64,000 nucleotides of DNA from an uncultured Oscillospiraceae bacterium (GCA_949293315.1 CASFCH010000009.1:62001-126000), one strand, 5' to 3'; shown: positions 1 through 10,786, numbered from the stretch's first letter. Program-made: numbers and translations. Notes: generated by a model not told the origin, from the letters alone.

Positions 1-479
1 CCCACGCGCTCGCGGGCGATCAGATGGGCGATGACCTCCGAATCGATCGTGGTGTGGAACATCGCGCCGCCCTGTGCCAGCTCCTCCCGGATCTCCTCCG
101 CGTTGACGAGGTTCCCGTTGTGCGCCACGGCAAAGCGGCCCTTGAGATAGCGCATGATGAGCGGCTGCGCGTTTTCCACCACGGACTTGCCCGCCGTGGA
201 ATACCGCACATGGGAGATGGCGATCTGGCCGTCCAGGTCCGCCGGGACCTCCCGGAACACCTCGCTGACCAGGCCCATCCCCTTGCGCCCGTCGATCACG
301 CCCATGTCGGACACGGCGATGCCGCAGCTCTCCTGCCCCCGGTGCTGTAAGGCGTACAGCCCGTCCCGGCACAGGGAGGCCGCGTGGACCTCCCCGGCCG
401 AATAGACGCCGAACACGCCGCACTCATCGTGCGGAATATATCCGTCAAAGATCTTATCCTTATGCTCCTGCTGAGCCAA
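1..479 (-). CDS. purF: Amidophosphoribosyltransferase PurF, N-terminal part (truncated by window edge)
   Basis: This is the glutamine PRPP amidotransferase that makes 5-phosphoribosylamine, the first committed step of purine synthesis. The visible part is the N-terminal Ntn-hydrolase glutaminase domain. It shows DECGVFGVYS with the nucleophile Cys (as a short propeptide form), then ALQHRGQESCGIAV and RYSTAGKSVVENAQP, all PurF hallmarks. The start chosen is TTG at 477-479. A GGAG lies 8 nt upstream and a stop lies 9 nt upstream in frame, so no ATG start is possible. The gene follows purC by about 19 nt in the same direction. The C-terminal phosphoribosyltransferase domain is outside the window. 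Confidence 0.93.
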   Translation of the reverse strand, partial: MAQQEHKDKIFDGYIPHDECGVFGVYSAGEVHAASLCRDGLYALQHRGQESCGIAVSDMGVIDGRKGMGLVSEVFREVPADLDGQIAISHVRYSTAGKSVVENAQPLIMRYLKGRFAVAHNGNLVNAEEIREELAQGGAMFHTTIDSEVIAHLIARERV

Positions 480-498
480 AAACAATCACTCCGTAAAA

Positions 499-1206
<708 letters not shown>

Positions 1207-1278
1207 GACCCATTCTCCTTACATGATGATTGATTTTTAATGTCAAGGGGCGGAAGAGTCCGCACCCGCTATGGATAG

Positions 1279-2499
1279 CTATTTGCCAAAATAGTTTTGG
1301 ATGCGCTGTACGGCCTCCCGGGTGCGCTCCGCGTTGCCAAAGCCCGTCAGGCGGAAGTAACCCTCGCCCGCAGGGCCAAAGCCCTCGCCCGGCGTACCGA
1401 CGACCTGGAGCTCGTTGAGCAGCAGGTCGAAGAAATCCCAGGACTTCATGCGATCCGGCGTCTGAAGCCACACGTACGGGGAGCATTCCGCCCCCCAGGT
1501 GCGCAGGCCGACCTCCTTCAGGCCGGCGGCAATCACGCGGGCGTTATTGCGGTAATACGCGATATTCTCCATGATCTGCCGGCGCCCCTCCGGTGTGTAG
1601 ATGGCCGCCGCGCCGCGCTGCGTGATGTAGGAGACGCCGTTGAATTTGGTGGTCTGGCGGCGCGCCCACAGCGCGTTGAGGGCGGTGCCATGGACCTTCA
1701 GCGCCTTAGGGACCACGGTGTAGCCGCAGCGCACCCCCGTAAAGCCGGCCGTCTTGGAGTAGCTGCGGAATTCGATCGCGCACTCCTTGGCGCCCTCGAT
1801 CTCATAGATGGAGTGGGGCAGATCGCTGCTCTCCGGGATGAACGCCTCATACGCCGCGTCGTAGAGGATCAAGCTCTCATTGGCGCGCGCATAGTCCACC
1901 CACTTTTTCAGACCCGCCTGATCGATGGCCATGCCGGTGGGGTTGTTCGGGAAGCAGAGATAGATGATATCCGGCCGCTCGTCGGGCAGCTCGGGCAGGA
2001 AGTTGTTCTCCGCCGTGCAGGTCAGATAGATGATGTTGCTCCAATGGCCGTCCGGCTGGTATTCACCCGCGCGGCCGCCCATGACGTTGGTGTCCACATA
2101 TACGGGATACACGGGATCGCAGATGGCGACCCGGTTGTCCGTGCCGAAGATATCGCCGATATTGCCCGTGTCGCTCTTGGCGCCGTCGGAGACGAAGATC
2201 TCATCCGGATCGAGCTGTACGCCGCGGGGGGCGAAGTCATACTTTTGGATGTCCTCCAGCAGGAACTTCTGCCCCAGCTCCGGCGGATAGCCCTGGAAGG
2301 TCTCCTCGTGCGCCATATCGTCGACCGCCTTATGCAGCGCATCGATCACCGCCGGCACCAGCGGACGCGTCACATCGCCGATCCCCAGCCGGATCACATC
2401 GGCGCTCGGATGGGCCGCGCTGTAGGCGGCCACCTTTTTGGCGATATTGGCAAACAGGTAGCTGGATTTCAGTTTCAAGTAGTTTTCATTGATCTGCAA
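1279..2499 (-). CDS. dapL: LL-diaminopimelate aminotransferase DapL
   Basis: This PLP enzyme converts tetrahydrodipicolinate plus glutamate directly to LL-diaminopimelate, the short lysine and peptidoglycan route used by many Clostridia. The N-terminus [15 protein letters not shown] is the DapL signature. The PLP lysine lies in [17 protein letters not shown], and [12 protein letters not shown] is the aspartate-aminotransferase fold motif. The start chosen is TTG at 2497-2499 because GGGAGG lies 7 nt upstream. A longer frame from 2517 would put this ribosome site inside the gene. The protein is 406 residues, matching the family. It starts 14 nt after dapF. Confidence 0.96.
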   Translation of the reverse strand: MQINENYLKLKSSYLFANIAKKVAAYSAAHPSADVIRLGIGDVTRPLVPAVIDALHKAVDDMAHEETFQGYPPELGQKFLLEDIQKYDFAPRGVQLDPDEIFVSDGAKSDTGNIGDIFGTDNRVAICDPVYPVYVDTNVMGGRAGEYQPDGHWSNIIYLTCTAENNFLPELPDERPDIIYLCFPNNPTGMAIDQAGLKKWVDYARANESLILYDAAYEAFIPESSDLPHSIYEIEGAKECAIEFRSYSKTAGFTGVRCGYTVVPKALKVHGTALNALWARRQTTKFNGVSYITQRGAAAIYTPEGRRQIMENIAYYRNNARVIAAGLKEVGLRTWGAECSPYVWLQTPDRMKSWDFFDLLLNELQVVGTPGEGFGPAGEGYFRLTGFGNAERTREAVQRIQNYFGK

Positions 2500-2513
2500 G
2501 ATGATCCCTCCCG

Positions 2514-3368
2514 TCAACGGTCAATATCCGTGATGTCGATCTCCCCGGTGAAGACCGTCTCCGCCGGGCCGGTCATATATACGTCGTTTGTCGCACAATC
2601 CCAGCGGATGGTGAGTTCGCCGCCGCGCAGGATCACGCGGATGTCCTCGTCTTTGCGGCATATTCCGTTTAGAACCATTGCCACGGCCGCGGCACAGGAT
2701 CCGGTGCCGCAGGCGAGCGTCTCGCCCGAGCCGCGCTCCCACACGCGCATCTTGAATGCGCCGGGGCCCACGCGCTCGATGAACTCCGTGTTCACCCGGT
2801 CCGGGAAGAGGGGATCGTTTTCAAACAGCGGGCCGATCTTCTCGATCTCCAGCTTGTCCACGCTGTCGATCACGGTCACGCAGTGGGGATTGCCCATGGA
2901 GACGCACGTGACGGTGTATTCCTGCCCGCCGACGGTCATCTTCCGCCCGACGGCCGTCTCGCCGTCAAAGCGCACCGGAATATCCGCAGGCTTCAGGATG
3001 GGGGCGCCCATGTTGACGCGGGCCGCCGTTACTTTGCCGTTTTCCTTTATAACCTTGATATACTTGATGCCGCTGAGCGTCTCAAGGGCGATCTCGTCCT
3101 TGTCGGTCATGCCGCTGTCGCACACGTATTTGGCCACGCAGCGCGACGCGTTGCCGCACATTTTACCCTGAGAGCCGTCGGCGTTGTACATATCCATCTT
3201 AAAATCGGCCACATCGGACGGCTCAATACAGATCAGCCCGTCCGATCCGATCCCGAAATGGCGGTCGCTGACAAATCTGGCCACGTCGCCGCGGTGATGG
3301 ATCTGCTCCTGAAAGCAGTTGACATAGATATAGTCGTTGCCCGCACCCTGCATTTTTGTAAATTTCAT
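2514..3368 (-). CDS. dapF: Diaminopimelate epimerase DapF
   Basis: DapF interconverts LL- and meso-diaminopimelate without a cofactor. The protein has 284 residues. The start [16 protein letters not shown] is the family N-terminus, and the two catalytic cysteines lie in MCGNASRC and [13 protein letters not shown]. The ATG at 3366-3368 is preceded by GGAGG. An open frame continues upstream to 3512 but has no family similarity. The gene precedes dapL, giving consecutive steps in reverse pathway order. The promoter at 3409-3437 should drive this operon. Confidence 0.96.
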   Translation of the reverse strand: MKFTKMQGAGNDYIYVNCFQEQIHHRGDVARFVSDRHFGIGSDGLICIEPSDVADFKMDMYNADGSQGKMCGNASRCVAKYVCDSGMTDKDEIALETLSGIKYIKVIKENGKVTAARVNMGAPILKPADIPVRFDGETAVGRKMTVGGQEYTVTCVSMGNPHCVTVIDSVDKLEIEKIGPLFENDPLFPDRVNTEFIERVGPGAFKMRVWERGSGETLACGTGSCAAAVAMVLNGICRKDEDIRVILRGGELTIRWDCATNDVYMTGPAETVFTGEIDITDIDR

Positions 3369-3408
3369 TAAGGTCCACCTCCGCTGCCTGTAAATCCTCA
3401 ACATTATT

Positions 3409-3437
3409 ATTATAAAACCGCACCGGGTATAAATCAA
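3409..3437 (-). promoter_or_regulatory. Predicted sigma-A promoter of dapF-dapL(-purC-purF)
   Basis: On the minus strand a TTGATT -35 box (3432-3437) and a perfect TATAAT -10 box (3409-3414) are separated by 17 nt. They lie about 40 nt upstream of the dapF start. No other convincing promoter is seen before purC. Confidence 0.7.
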
Positions 3438-3548
3438 TAGGAAAATCCGTGCGCAGACCGGCCGGAAAGGGCTGTAAAATTGTACAACCCGCCCGTTTCC
3501 ACCGGCAGACAAAACGGCGGTTCTCTATACAATTTTGCCAAATATTCG

Positions 3549-3577
3549 TTGACCTTCAACGGAGTTTGGTGTAGAAT
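3549..3577 (+). promoter_or_regulatory. Predicted sigma-A promoter of the GH13 gene
   Basis: TTGACC (3549-3554) and TAGAAT (3572-3577) are spaced by 17 nt and lie about 65 nt upstream of the GH13 start. The region between this and the dapF promoter is divergent and holds no gene. Confidence 0.65.
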
Positions 3578-3642
3578 AGCAAATGGAATGCCCGAATTCT
3601 GTGTTTGGGCGCACAGAGAGAATTGAAAAGGGAGGCTTACGT

Positions 3643-5232
3643 ATGCCAAAATGGCTCAGCAACGCGCTTTTTTATGAGATCTATCCACAGAGTTTTTACG
3701 ATTCCAACGGGGACGGGATCGGCGATCTGAACGGGATCCGGCAGAAGCTCGACTATATCCAGTCCCTGGGGTGCAATGCGATCTGGCTGAACCCGTGCTT
3801 TGACTCCCCGTTTCAGGATGCGGGGTACGACGTGCGCGACTACCGCAAGATCGCCCCGCGCTACGGCACCAACGGGGATATGAAGGCCCTGATCGACGAC
3901 GTCCACGCGCGCGGGATGCACATCCTGCTCGATCTGGTGCCCGGGCACACCTCCATTGAGCACCCGTGGTTCAAGGCCTCCGCTCAGAGCGACAGCGGAC
4001 CGCTGGCCGGCCGGTATATCTGGACCAATACCAGGGAGGAGGCTGACGATCCCGATTTAAGCGCGGAGACGCGGGAAAAGCTGGCCGACTACCCCGGCGC
4101 CGGGCGCGGCGGCAAATACTATTTCAACTATTATGACATCCAGCCCGCGCTCAACTACGGCTTTGCCCATCCGACAAAGTCCTGGCAGAGCGCGACGGAC
4201 TCCCCCGAGGCGCTCGCGACGCGCGAGGAACTGAAAAACATCATGCGCTTCTGGCTGGATATGGGGGCGGACGGCTTCCGGGTGGATATGGCGTATTCCC
4301 TGGTGAAAAACGACGGCGCCGGCCACGAGGAGACGCAGAAGCTCTGGCGCGATGTGCGCGCCATGCTGGATGCGGAGTATCCCAATGCGGCGATCGTCTC
4401 CGAGTGGTTCAATCCCTCCCAGTCCCTCGCGTGCGGCTTTCACGCGGATTTTTACCTCCAGGCGAACCTGAGCTATATGGCCCTGGTCATGACGGGGGAG
4501 GACGCCTTCTTCAACCCGGCAGGGGACGGCAACTGCGCCGGATTTGCCGAGGAGTACACGGAGTATCTGCACACGGCCGCGTCGTTCCCCGGCAGTTACG
4601 TGAGCACCCCCACCGGCAACCACGATGTGCTGCGGATGTCCTACGGCCGCAGCGAGCGGCAGATCAAGCTGCTGCACGCCTTTGACATGACGCTGCCCGG
4701 CCTGCCGGTGATCTACTACGGCGACGAGATCGGCATGAAGTATCTCGAGCTTGAGAGCAAGGAGGGCGGCCTGTACCGGACCGGCTCCCGCACGCCGATG
4801 CAGTGGGACGCCACCAAAAACGCCGGATTCTCCGCGGCGGACGATCCCGCTGCGCTGTATCTGCCCATTGATCCGGATGAGAACCGCCCCACTGTCGAGG
4901 GGGAGGAAAACGATCCGGACTCCATTCTCAGCAACATGCGCCATCTGATCCGGCTGCGTAAAAGCACCCCTGCGCTGGACAATGACGGGAAGTTTGAGAT
5001 CATCCATGCGGAGTTCTGCGAGTATCCGCTCGTCTACAAGCGGTATAACGAGAATTCCCGCTGCTATATCGTTGTCAATCCGGGGGCGAAGCCGTGTACC
5101 GTCTCCTTTGACACGTGCTATGCGCTGAAGGAGCCCATCTATGCGATCGGCGACGCCATGGCGGTTGCGCGCAACGGCAATACCAACACGATAAGCGTAA
5201 CGCCCGAAAGCTTCGCGATTTTTACCGAATAA
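3643..5232 (+). CDS. GH13 family alpha-glucosidase-type enzyme
   Basis: This 529-residue cytoplasmic enzyme of the alpha-amylase superfamily has no signal peptide. The N-terminus NALFYEIYPQSFYDSNGDG is typical of oligo-1,6-glucosidase, alpha-glucosidase and trehalose-modifying subfamilies. Conserved regions are DLVPGHTS (region I), GFRVDMAYS with the nucleophile Asp (II), VSEWFN with the acid/base Glu (III) and TGNHDV with the transition-state Asp (IV). A C-terminal beta domain follows. GGGAGG precedes the ATG at 3643. An upstream in-frame extension to 3583 overlaps this ribosome site and was rejected. The gene stands alone, and its exact substrate cannot be read from sequence. Confidence 0.9.
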   Translation: MPKWLSNALFYEIYPQSFYDSNGDGIGDLNGIRQKLDYIQSLGCNAIWLNPCFDSPFQDAGYDVRDYRKIAPRYGTNGDMKALIDDVHARGMHILLDLVPGHTSIEHPWFKASAQSDSGPLAGRYIWTNTREEADDPDLSAETREKLADYPGAGRGGKYYFNYYDIQPALNYGFAHPTKSWQSATDSPEALATREELKNIMRFWLDMGADGFRVDMAYSLVKNDGAGHEETQKLWRDVRAMLDAEYPNAAIVSEWFNPSQSLACGFHADFYLQANLSYMALVMTGEDAFFNPAGDGNCAGFAEEYTEYLHTAASFPGSYVSTPTGNHDVLRMSYGRSERQIKLLHAFDMTLPGLPVIYYGDEIGMKYLELESKEGGLYRTGSRTPMQWDATKNAGFSAADDPAALYLPIDPDENRPTVEGEENDPDSILSNMRHLIRLRKSTPALDNDGKFEIIHAEFCEYPLVYKRYNENSRCYIVVNPGAKPCTVSFDTCYALKEPIYAIGDAMAVARNGNTNTISVTPESFAIFTE

Positions 5233-5239
5233 TCTGTAG

Positions 5240-5266
5240 GCCCCGCCAAAAATGGCGGGGCTTTTT
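5240..5266 (+). terminator. Intrinsic terminator after the GH13 gene
   Basis: GCCCCGCC pairs with GGCGGGGC across an AAAAAT loop and is followed by five Ts, 8 nt after the stop codon. Confidence 0.9.
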
Positions 5267-5285
5267 GTAAATGAGAATATTTTTA

Positions 5286-5314
5286 TTGAAATAAAAGGTC
5301 GGTTATGGTATCAT
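5286..5314 (+). promoter_or_regulatory. Predicted sigma-A promoter of carAB with about 200-nt leader
   Basis: TTGAAA (5286-5291) and TATCAT (5309-5314) are spaced by 17 nt. The predicted transcript has a leader of about 200 nt before carA at 5522. The leader contains small GC-rich inverted repeats near 5384-5412 followed by an A7/T4 tract. I see no PyrR-binding consensus or clear terminator, so control of carAB cannot be assigned. Confidence 0.55.
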
Positions 5315-5521
5315 TTTAAGTTAGGAAAAGCCGATAATAGGGTTTGCCGGTACCGAGATCCGCCCGTTCCACCTGTGGCGGCGGAGCACTCCGGCTGCGC
5401 GTGAGCGCAAAAAAATTTTACCCTTTTTTACCCTCCAATCCATCGCAGGCGGCACGACGTCCGGCGGGGCCGCGCGCATTTCCACGCCCCGGACAACCAT
5501 CACAGAAAGGCAGGTAAAGAG

Positions 5522-6610
5522 ATGAGCAAAACTTCCTACCTCTATCTTGAGGACGGCTCGGTCTACGAGGGCGAGGCCCGCGGGGACTTCCGGCAGATGG
5601 TGTGCGAGATCGTGTTCAACACCTCCATGACCGGCTACCTGGAGATCCTCACCGATCCCTCCTACGCGGGGCAGGGCGTCGTGATGACGTACCCGATGAT
5701 CGGCAACTACGGGGTCGAGCGCGAGGACTACGAATCCATCCGCTTCCAGCCGTGCGCGTTCATCATGCACGAGCTGTGCGATAAGCCCTCCAACTTCCGC
5801 TGCGAGGCCACGCTCGAGGAAGTGCTCAAGGAGTTCCACATCCCCTGCCTGACAAAGGTGGACACGCGCTCCATCGTCAAGCGTCTGCGCGAGGAGGGGG
5901 CGATGCGCGGCGTCCTGACGGACGATATCTCCGACAGGGACGCGCTCATGAAGATGATCAAGGACTTCAAGCAGGAAAAGCTGGTGGAGTCCGTCAGCCG
6001 GAAGGAGAAGGAGATCTTTGGCGCAGGCAACACGGGCGCGAAGATCGCGCTGCTCGACTACGGCGTAAAGACGAACATCGCCCGTTCCCTCGCAAACCGC
6101 GGCTGTGAGGTCACAGTGTTCCCCTGCGGCACGACCGCGCAGGAGATCATCGATTTTAAGCCGGACGGCGTCATGCTCTCCAACGGCCCCGGCGATCCGC
6201 AGGATTGCCGTTCCATCATCGCGGAGGTTAAAAAATTATACGACTACGCCATCCCGACCTTTGCGATCTGCCTCGGGCACCAACTCATGGCGCTCGCCAC
6301 GGGCGGCGATACGGAAAAGATGAAGTACGGCCACCGCGGCGCCAACCACCCGGTCAAGTTCCTGCATGAGGATAAGACCTACATCTCCTCCCAGAACCAC
6401 GGCTACATGGTCAAGGCGGACAGCCTGCCCGCCAACGCGGAGGTCAACTGCATCAACGTCAACGACAGGACGGTCGAGGGCGTGATCTACCACGGCAAGC
6501 CGATCTTTACCGTGCAGTTCCACCCGGAGGCATCCCCCGGCCCGCACGATACGGCGTTCCTGTTCGACAAATTTATTAAGATGATTAAGGAGGGCAAGCT
6601 CGATGATTGA
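5522..6610 (+). CDS. carA: Carbamoyl-phosphate synthase small subunit CarA
   Basis: CarA is the glutaminase subunit supplying ammonia to CarB for carbamoyl phosphate, used in pyrimidine and arginine synthesis. The N-terminal domain is SYLYLEDGSVYEGEA...NTSMTGYLEILTDPSY. The C-terminal class I amidotransferase shows FAICLGHQLMALATGG with the nucleophile Cys and VQFHPEASPGPHD with the His-Glu pair. The 362-residue length is normal. The gene overlaps carB by 8 nt (ATGATTGA), which indicates translational coupling. Confidence 0.97.
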   Translation: MSKTSYLYLEDGSVYEGEARGDFRQMVCEIVFNTSMTGYLEILTDPSYAGQGVVMTYPMIGNYGVEREDYESIRFQPCAFIMHELCDKPSNFRCEATLEEVLKEFHIPCLTKVDTRSIVKRLREEGAMRGVLTDDISDRDALMKMIKDFKQEKLVESVSRKEKEIFGAGNTGAKIALLDYGVKTNIARSLANRGCEVTVFPCGTTAQEIIDFKPDGVMLSNGPGDPQDCRSIIAEVKKLYDYAIPTFAICLGHQLMALATGGDTEKMKYGHRGANHPVKFLHEDKTYISSQNHGYMVKADSLPANAEVNCINVNDRTVEGVIYHGKPIFTVQFHPEASPGPHDTAFLFDKFIKMIKEGKLDD

Positions 6611-9600
6611 TAAGTCTATCAAGAAAGTACTCGTCATCGGGTCCGGCCCGATTATCATCGGCCAGGCCGCGGAGTTTGACTACGCCGGCACACAGGCCTG
6701 CCGCTCCCTGCACGAGGAGGGATGCGAGGTTGTCCTCGTCAACTCCAACCCCGCCACCATCATGACGGATAAGGACATCGCGGACAAGGTCTACATTGAG
6801 CCGCTGAATGTCCCCACCCTGACAAAAGTGATTGAAAAGGAGCGCCCCGACTCCATCCTCCCCACGCTGGGCGGACAGACCGGTCTGAACCTGGCCATGG
6901 AGCTGGAGGAAAAGGGCATCCTGGAGCAGTATAATGTCCGCCTGATCGGTATTTCCGCCCGCGCCATCCGCATGGCGGAGGACCGCCAGGAGTTCAAGGA
7001 CACCATGGAGCGCATCGGCGAGCCGTGCGTGGACTCCCTTGTGGTGCACGACGTCCAGTCCGCACTTGACTTTGCGGACAAGATCGGCTATCCCGTCATC
7101 GTCCGCCCGGCCTACACGCTCGGCGGCACCGGCGGCGGCATCGCCTATGACCGCGACCAGCTGCACGATATCGCCTCCAACGGCATCCGCCTCTCCCGCG
7201 TGGACGAGGTGCTCATTGAGCGCTGCATCGCCGGGTGGAAAGAGATCGAGTACGAGGTCATGCGCGACAGCAAGGGCAACTGCATCACGGTCTGTAACAT
7301 GGAAAACTTCGACCCCGTCGGCGTCCATACGGGCGATTCCATCGTGGTGGCGCCCAGCCAGACCCTGACGGATAAGGACTATCAGATGCTGCGTTCCTCT
7401 GCACTGAATATCATCTCCGCGCTGGGCATCCAGGGCGGGTGCAACGTACAGTTTGCCCTGAACCCGGACTCCTTTGAGTATGCGGTCATCGAGGTCAACC
7501 CCCGCGTGTCCCGTTCCTCCGCCCTCGCCTCCAAGGCGACCGGCTATCCGATCGCCCGCGTCGCGGCCAAGATCGCGCTCGGCCTCGGGCTCGACGAGAT
7601 CCCCAATGCCGTCACGGGCAAGACCTTTGCGAGCTTTGAGCCTGCGCTCGACTACTGTGTGGTGAAGATCCCGAAGTGGCCGTTTGACAAGTTCGTCACT
7701 GCCAAGCGCACGCTCGGCACGCAGATGAAGGCCACCGGTGAGGTCATGGCGATCTCCCGCTCCTTTGAGTGCGCGCTGCAAAAGGCCGTCCACTCCCTGG
7801 AGGAGAACCGCACCACGCTGCTGAACAAGGATATCATGAAGCTGGATGTGGCGCAGCTGCGCGAGAAGCTGCACAATGTGGATGACGAGCGCCTGTACAC
7901 GGTGTCCGTCGCCATCTTCAAGGGTATTCCGCTGGAGGAGATCCACGAGATCACCAAGATCGATCTGTGGTTCCTCAACCGGCTCAAGAATATCACCGAC
8001 ATGGAGAAAAAGCTGCGCGGCGGCGTCTGTGATGAGGACACCCTGCGCGAGGCCAAGCGCATTGGCTTTACGGACGATGTGATCGCGGCCGATCTGGGCG
8101 TGGCGCAGAGCGCCGTGTTCAACATGCGCAAGATGTGGAATATCATCCCCGCCTTCTCCGTGGTCGATACCTGCGCTGCGGAGTTCGCGGCGCAGACCCC
8201 CTACTATTACTCCGACTACTGCGTCGAGAACGAGGTGGATCCGTCCACTACCAAAAAGAAAGTCCTCGTCCTCGGCTCCGGCCCCATCCGCATCGGCCAG
8301 GGCATCGAGTTTGACTACTGCTCGGTCCACAGCGTGTGGGCGCTCAAAAAACTCGGGTACGAGACGATCATCGTCAACAACAACCCCGAGACCGTCTCCA
8401 CGGACTTCGACGTGGCGGACAAGCTCTACTTTGAGCCGCTCACGCCGGAATATGTGGCCAATATCGTCGCGCTCGAGAAGCCGGACGGCGCCATCGTCCA
8501 GTTCGGCGGTCAGACGGCCATCAAGCTGACAAAATCCCTGCACGATCTGGGTGTGCACATCTTCGGTACGGATGCCGACCATGTCGATGCCGCAGAGGAC
8601 CGTGAGCGCTTTGACGAGATCCTGGAGGCGTGCAACATCGCCCGCCCGAAGGGACACACCATCTTCACCGAGGAGGAGGCGCTCGCCGCCGCACACGAGC
8701 TGGGTTATCCGGTGCTTGTGCGCCCGAGCTATGTTCTGGGCGGCCAGGGGATGCAGATCGCCGTCTCCGACGACGATATCCGCGAGTTCATGGGCATCAT
8801 CACCCGCACGGTGCAGGAGCATCCGGTGCTGGTCGATAAGTACATCATGGGCACGGAGGTCGAAGTCGACGCCATCTGCGACGGCTCCGATATCCTGATC
8901 CCCGGCATCATGCAGCACATCGACCGCACGGGTATCCACTCCGGCGACTCGATCTCGGTCTATCCGTCGATCACGCTGTCCGACAAGGTGGTCGAGAACC
9001 TGATCGACTACACGCGCCGCCTCGCCTCCGCACTGGAGGTTGTGGGCATGATGAATATCCAGTTTATCGTCCTCAATGAGGAGATCTACATCATCGAGGT
9101 CAACCCGCGTTCCTCCCGTACCGTTCCGTATATCAGCAAGGTGACGGGCGTCCCGGCGATCGCGCTGGCAACCCGCGCCATGATGGGGGAAAAGATTCGC
9201 GATATGGGCTACGGTACCGGACTTTACAAGCCGAGTGGCTACTATGCCATCAAGATGCCGGTCTTCTCCTTTGAGAAGATCCTGGGCGCGGACCCGAGCC
9301 TCGGGCCGGAGATGAAGTCCACCGGCGAGGCGCTGGGCATCTCCAAAAACTATGACGAGGCGCTCCTGAAGGCGTTTGACGGCGCCGGTACCTCCCTGCA
9401 AAAGAATGGGAAGATCATCGTCACCGTCTGTGATAAGGACAAGGCCGAGGTCTGCGAAATGTTCAAAAAGTTCCAGGACGATCCGTTCGACCTGTATGCC
9501 ACGCCTGGTACGCGCAAGGCGTTGGCGGAGGCCGGCATCGAGGCCAAGCCGGTCAACAAGATCTCCGGCGAATCCCCGAACATTATCGATATGCTCCACG

Positions 9601-9797
9601 AGGGCGGGGTGTCCCTGATTATCAACACGCCTACGCACGGCCGCGTGGAGAGCCGCGACGGGTTCAAGCTCCGCCGCATCGCCGTGGAGGCCGGCACTTC
9701 CTGCATCACCTCCCTCGACGCCGCACGCGTGTTGATGGAGAGCGCGCGCCGGGTGCGCGAGGACCAGATCTCCGTGACGGATATCGCGACACTGTAA
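6603..9797 (+). CDS. carB: Carbamoyl-phosphate synthase large subunit CarB
   Basis: CarB makes carbamoyl phosphate from bicarbonate, ammonia and two ATP. The 1,064-residue length is normal. It shows the duplicated architecture: two ATP-grasp halves, each opening with a related phosphate-loop segment (VLVIGSGPIIIGQAAEFDY near residue 10 and VLVLGSGPIRIGQGIEFDY near 555). The helical oligomerisation domain lies between them. A C-terminal MGS-like allosteric domain begins near residue 935 (KIIVTVCDKDKAEVCEMFKK). A long antisense open frame over this gene is a codon-bias shadow. Confidence 0.98.
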   Translation: MIDKSIKKVLVIGSGPIIIGQAAEFDYAGTQACRSLHEEGCEVVLVNSNPATIMTDKDIADKVYIEPLNVPTLTKVIEKERPDSILPTLGGQTGLNLAMELEEKGILEQYNVRLIGISARAIRMAEDRQEFKDTMERIGEPCVDSLVVHDVQSALDFADKIGYPVIVRPAYTLGGTGGGIAYDRDQLHDIASNGIRLSRVDEVLIERCIAGWKEIEYEVMRDSKGNCITVCNMENFDPVGVHTGDSIVVAPSQTLTDKDYQMLRSSALNIISALGIQGGCNVQFALNPDSFEYAVIEVNPRVSRSSALASKATGYPIARVAAKIALGLGLDEIPNAVTGKTFASFEPALDYCVVKIPKWPFDKFVTAKRTLGTQMKATGEVMAISRSFECALQKAVHSLEENRTTLLNKDIMKLDVAQLREKLHNVDDERLYTVSVAIFKGIPLEEIHEITKIDLWFLNRLKNITDMEKKLRGGVCDEDTLREAKRIGFTDDVIAADLGVAQSAVFNMRKMWNIIPAFSVVDTCAAEFAAQTPYYYSDYCVENEVDPSTTKKKVLVLGSGPIRIGQGIEFDYCSVHSVWALKKLGYETIIVNNNPETVSTDFDVADKLYFEPLTPEYVANIVALEKPDGAIVQFGGQTAIKLTKSLHDLGVHIFGTDADHVDAAEDRERFDEILEACNIARPKGHTIFTEEEALAAAHELGYPVLVRPSYVLGGQGMQIAVSDDDIREFMGIITRTVQEHPVLVDKYIMGTEVEVDAICDGSDILIPGIMQHIDRTGIHSGDSISVYPSITLSDKVVENLIDYTRRLASALEVVGMMNIQFIVLNEEIYIIEVNPRSSRTVPYISKVTGVPAIALATRAMMGEKIRDMGYGTGLYKPSGYYAIKMPVFSFEKILGADPSLGPEMKSTGEALGISKNYDEALLKAFDGAGTSLQKNGKIIVTVCDKDKAEVCEMFKKFQDDPFDLYATPGTRKALAEAGIEAKPVNKISGESPNIIDMLHEGGVSLIINTPTHGRVESRDGFKLRRIAVEAGTSCITSLDAARVLMESARRVREDQISVTDIATL

Positions 9798-9813
9798 AAA
9801 CAGATCATGACCC

Positions 9814-9848
9814 AAAACTCCCGCTGTTCACGAACAGCGGGAGTTTTT
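9814..9848. terminator. Bidirectional intrinsic terminator between carB and the EFR1-type gene
   Basis: AAAACTCCCGCTGTTC pairs with GAACAGCGGGAGTTTT. T tracts flank the stem in both directions, and it lies between two convergent genes, so it can end both transcripts. Confidence 0.92.
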
Positions 9849-9883
9849 ATATAAGTCAGAGCAGATAGATACCTGTTTGAGGC

Positions 9884-10633
9884 TTATTTTTCCGCAATAT
9901 AATAGCGGTTGCGGTTCTTGGATTTTTCGCCGTACTCGATCGCCCTGGCCGGGCAGCCGCCGATGCAGGCCATACAGTGTGTGCAGTTTCCGTGCCAGAT
10001 GGGTCGCCCACCGTGCAGCGTGATATTGTTCAGCGGGCAGCGCTGAGCGCACTTTCCGCACGAGATACAGGCGTTTGTCACGGTGAATTTTTTGTCGTGG
10101 ACGAACAGGGAATAAAACAGCGGGTTGACCGGACCGCTCTCAACTCGATCGGCGGGGGTGATGCGTTTTTCGGGCAGCGGCTCTTCACTCCGGATCCGCG
10201 CGCCGACAGCGTCGATCACGGGCTCTGCCCGCCGGAGAATCTCCCGGCACTCGTCCGCGTTTGGGGTGGGGAACATTGCCAGGTAGTTTTCCGGCATGAC
10301 AACCTCCGCCAGGCCACGGAATCGGAATCCCTTTGCCGTGCAGAGTTCCCGGATATATTTTGCCGCATTGCCGCAGTTGCCCCCGCAGGTGAGGACAAAG
10401 TAAGCGTCGCGGTTCCCGTCAAAGCGGGCGTCGCGGATCCACTTTTCCACAATCCGGGGGATGCGCCACGCATAGGTGGGCGCGACGAAGACAAGCGGTT
10501 TGTCGGAGTGGAAAGCTCCGCTCCCGTTTGCCCGCAGCATGTCGTTGATGGAGACCAGCTCGTCCCCGGTGATTCCGGCGATCCGTTTAGCGGCAAGCTG
10601 GCTGTTCCCAGTGCCGCTGAAGTAGAAAATCAT
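9884..10633 (-). CDS. EFR1-type protein: flavodoxin-like domain fused to 2[4Fe-4S] ferredoxin
   Basis: The 249-residue protein starts with MIFYFSGTGNSQLAAKRI, a flavodoxin FMN-phosphate loop. It ends with two ferredoxin clusters, CISCGKCAQRCPLNNI and CTHCMACIGGCPARAIEYG. This matches the EFR1 family of anaerobic electron carriers, whose physiological partners are generally unknown. The protein should be cytoplasmic. GGGAGG precedes the ATG. The gene is a single transcription unit convergent with carB. Confidence 0.9.
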   Translation of the reverse strand: MIFYFSGTGNSQLAAKRIAGITGDELVSINDMLRANGSGAFHSDKPLVFVAPTYAWRIPRIVEKWIRDARFDGNRDAYFVLTCGGNCGNAAKYIRELCTAKGFRFRGLAEVVMPENYLAMFPTPNADECREILRRAEPVIDAVGARIRSEEPLPEKRITPADRVESGPVNPLFYSLFVHDKKFTVTNACISCGKCAQRCPLNNITLHGGRPIWHGNCTHCMACIGGCPARAIEYGEKSKNRNRYYIAEK

Positions 10634-10747
10634 CTGTGATGCCTCCCTGTTTTTTCTGAAGAATGTGGTGGAGCAAGTACAGTCCCCATACCGTCAGGAT
10701 ATATAAATAATTATACTACAATTTTTATATTTGAAACAAGATGATGC

Positions 10748-10786
10748 AAATATGGCGTCTCGGTTTCAGGCCGAGACGCCATATTT
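10748..10786. terminator. Perfect 16-bp inverted repeat downstream of the aldo/keto reductase
   Basis: AAATATGGCGTCTCGG is followed by a 7-nt loop and its exact complement. It lies 42 nt after the reductase stop codon in that gene's direction. The minus-strand T tract is short (three Ts), so this is a strong hairpin but an imperfect terminator. Confidence 0.65.

Noticed and set aside
1297-3171. Plus-strand open frame of 624 codons opposite dapL and dapF
   Set aside because: It spans two real genes on the other strand and matches no family.
5315-5521. PyrR-type attenuator in the carAB leader
   Set aside because: No PyrR-binding consensus and no clean terminator with T tract could be found.
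6585-9815. Antisense open frame of 1,076 codons over carB
   Set aside because: It mirrors carB exactly, has no ribosome site and a low-complexity Asp/His/Val-rich product. It results from GC-rich codon bias.
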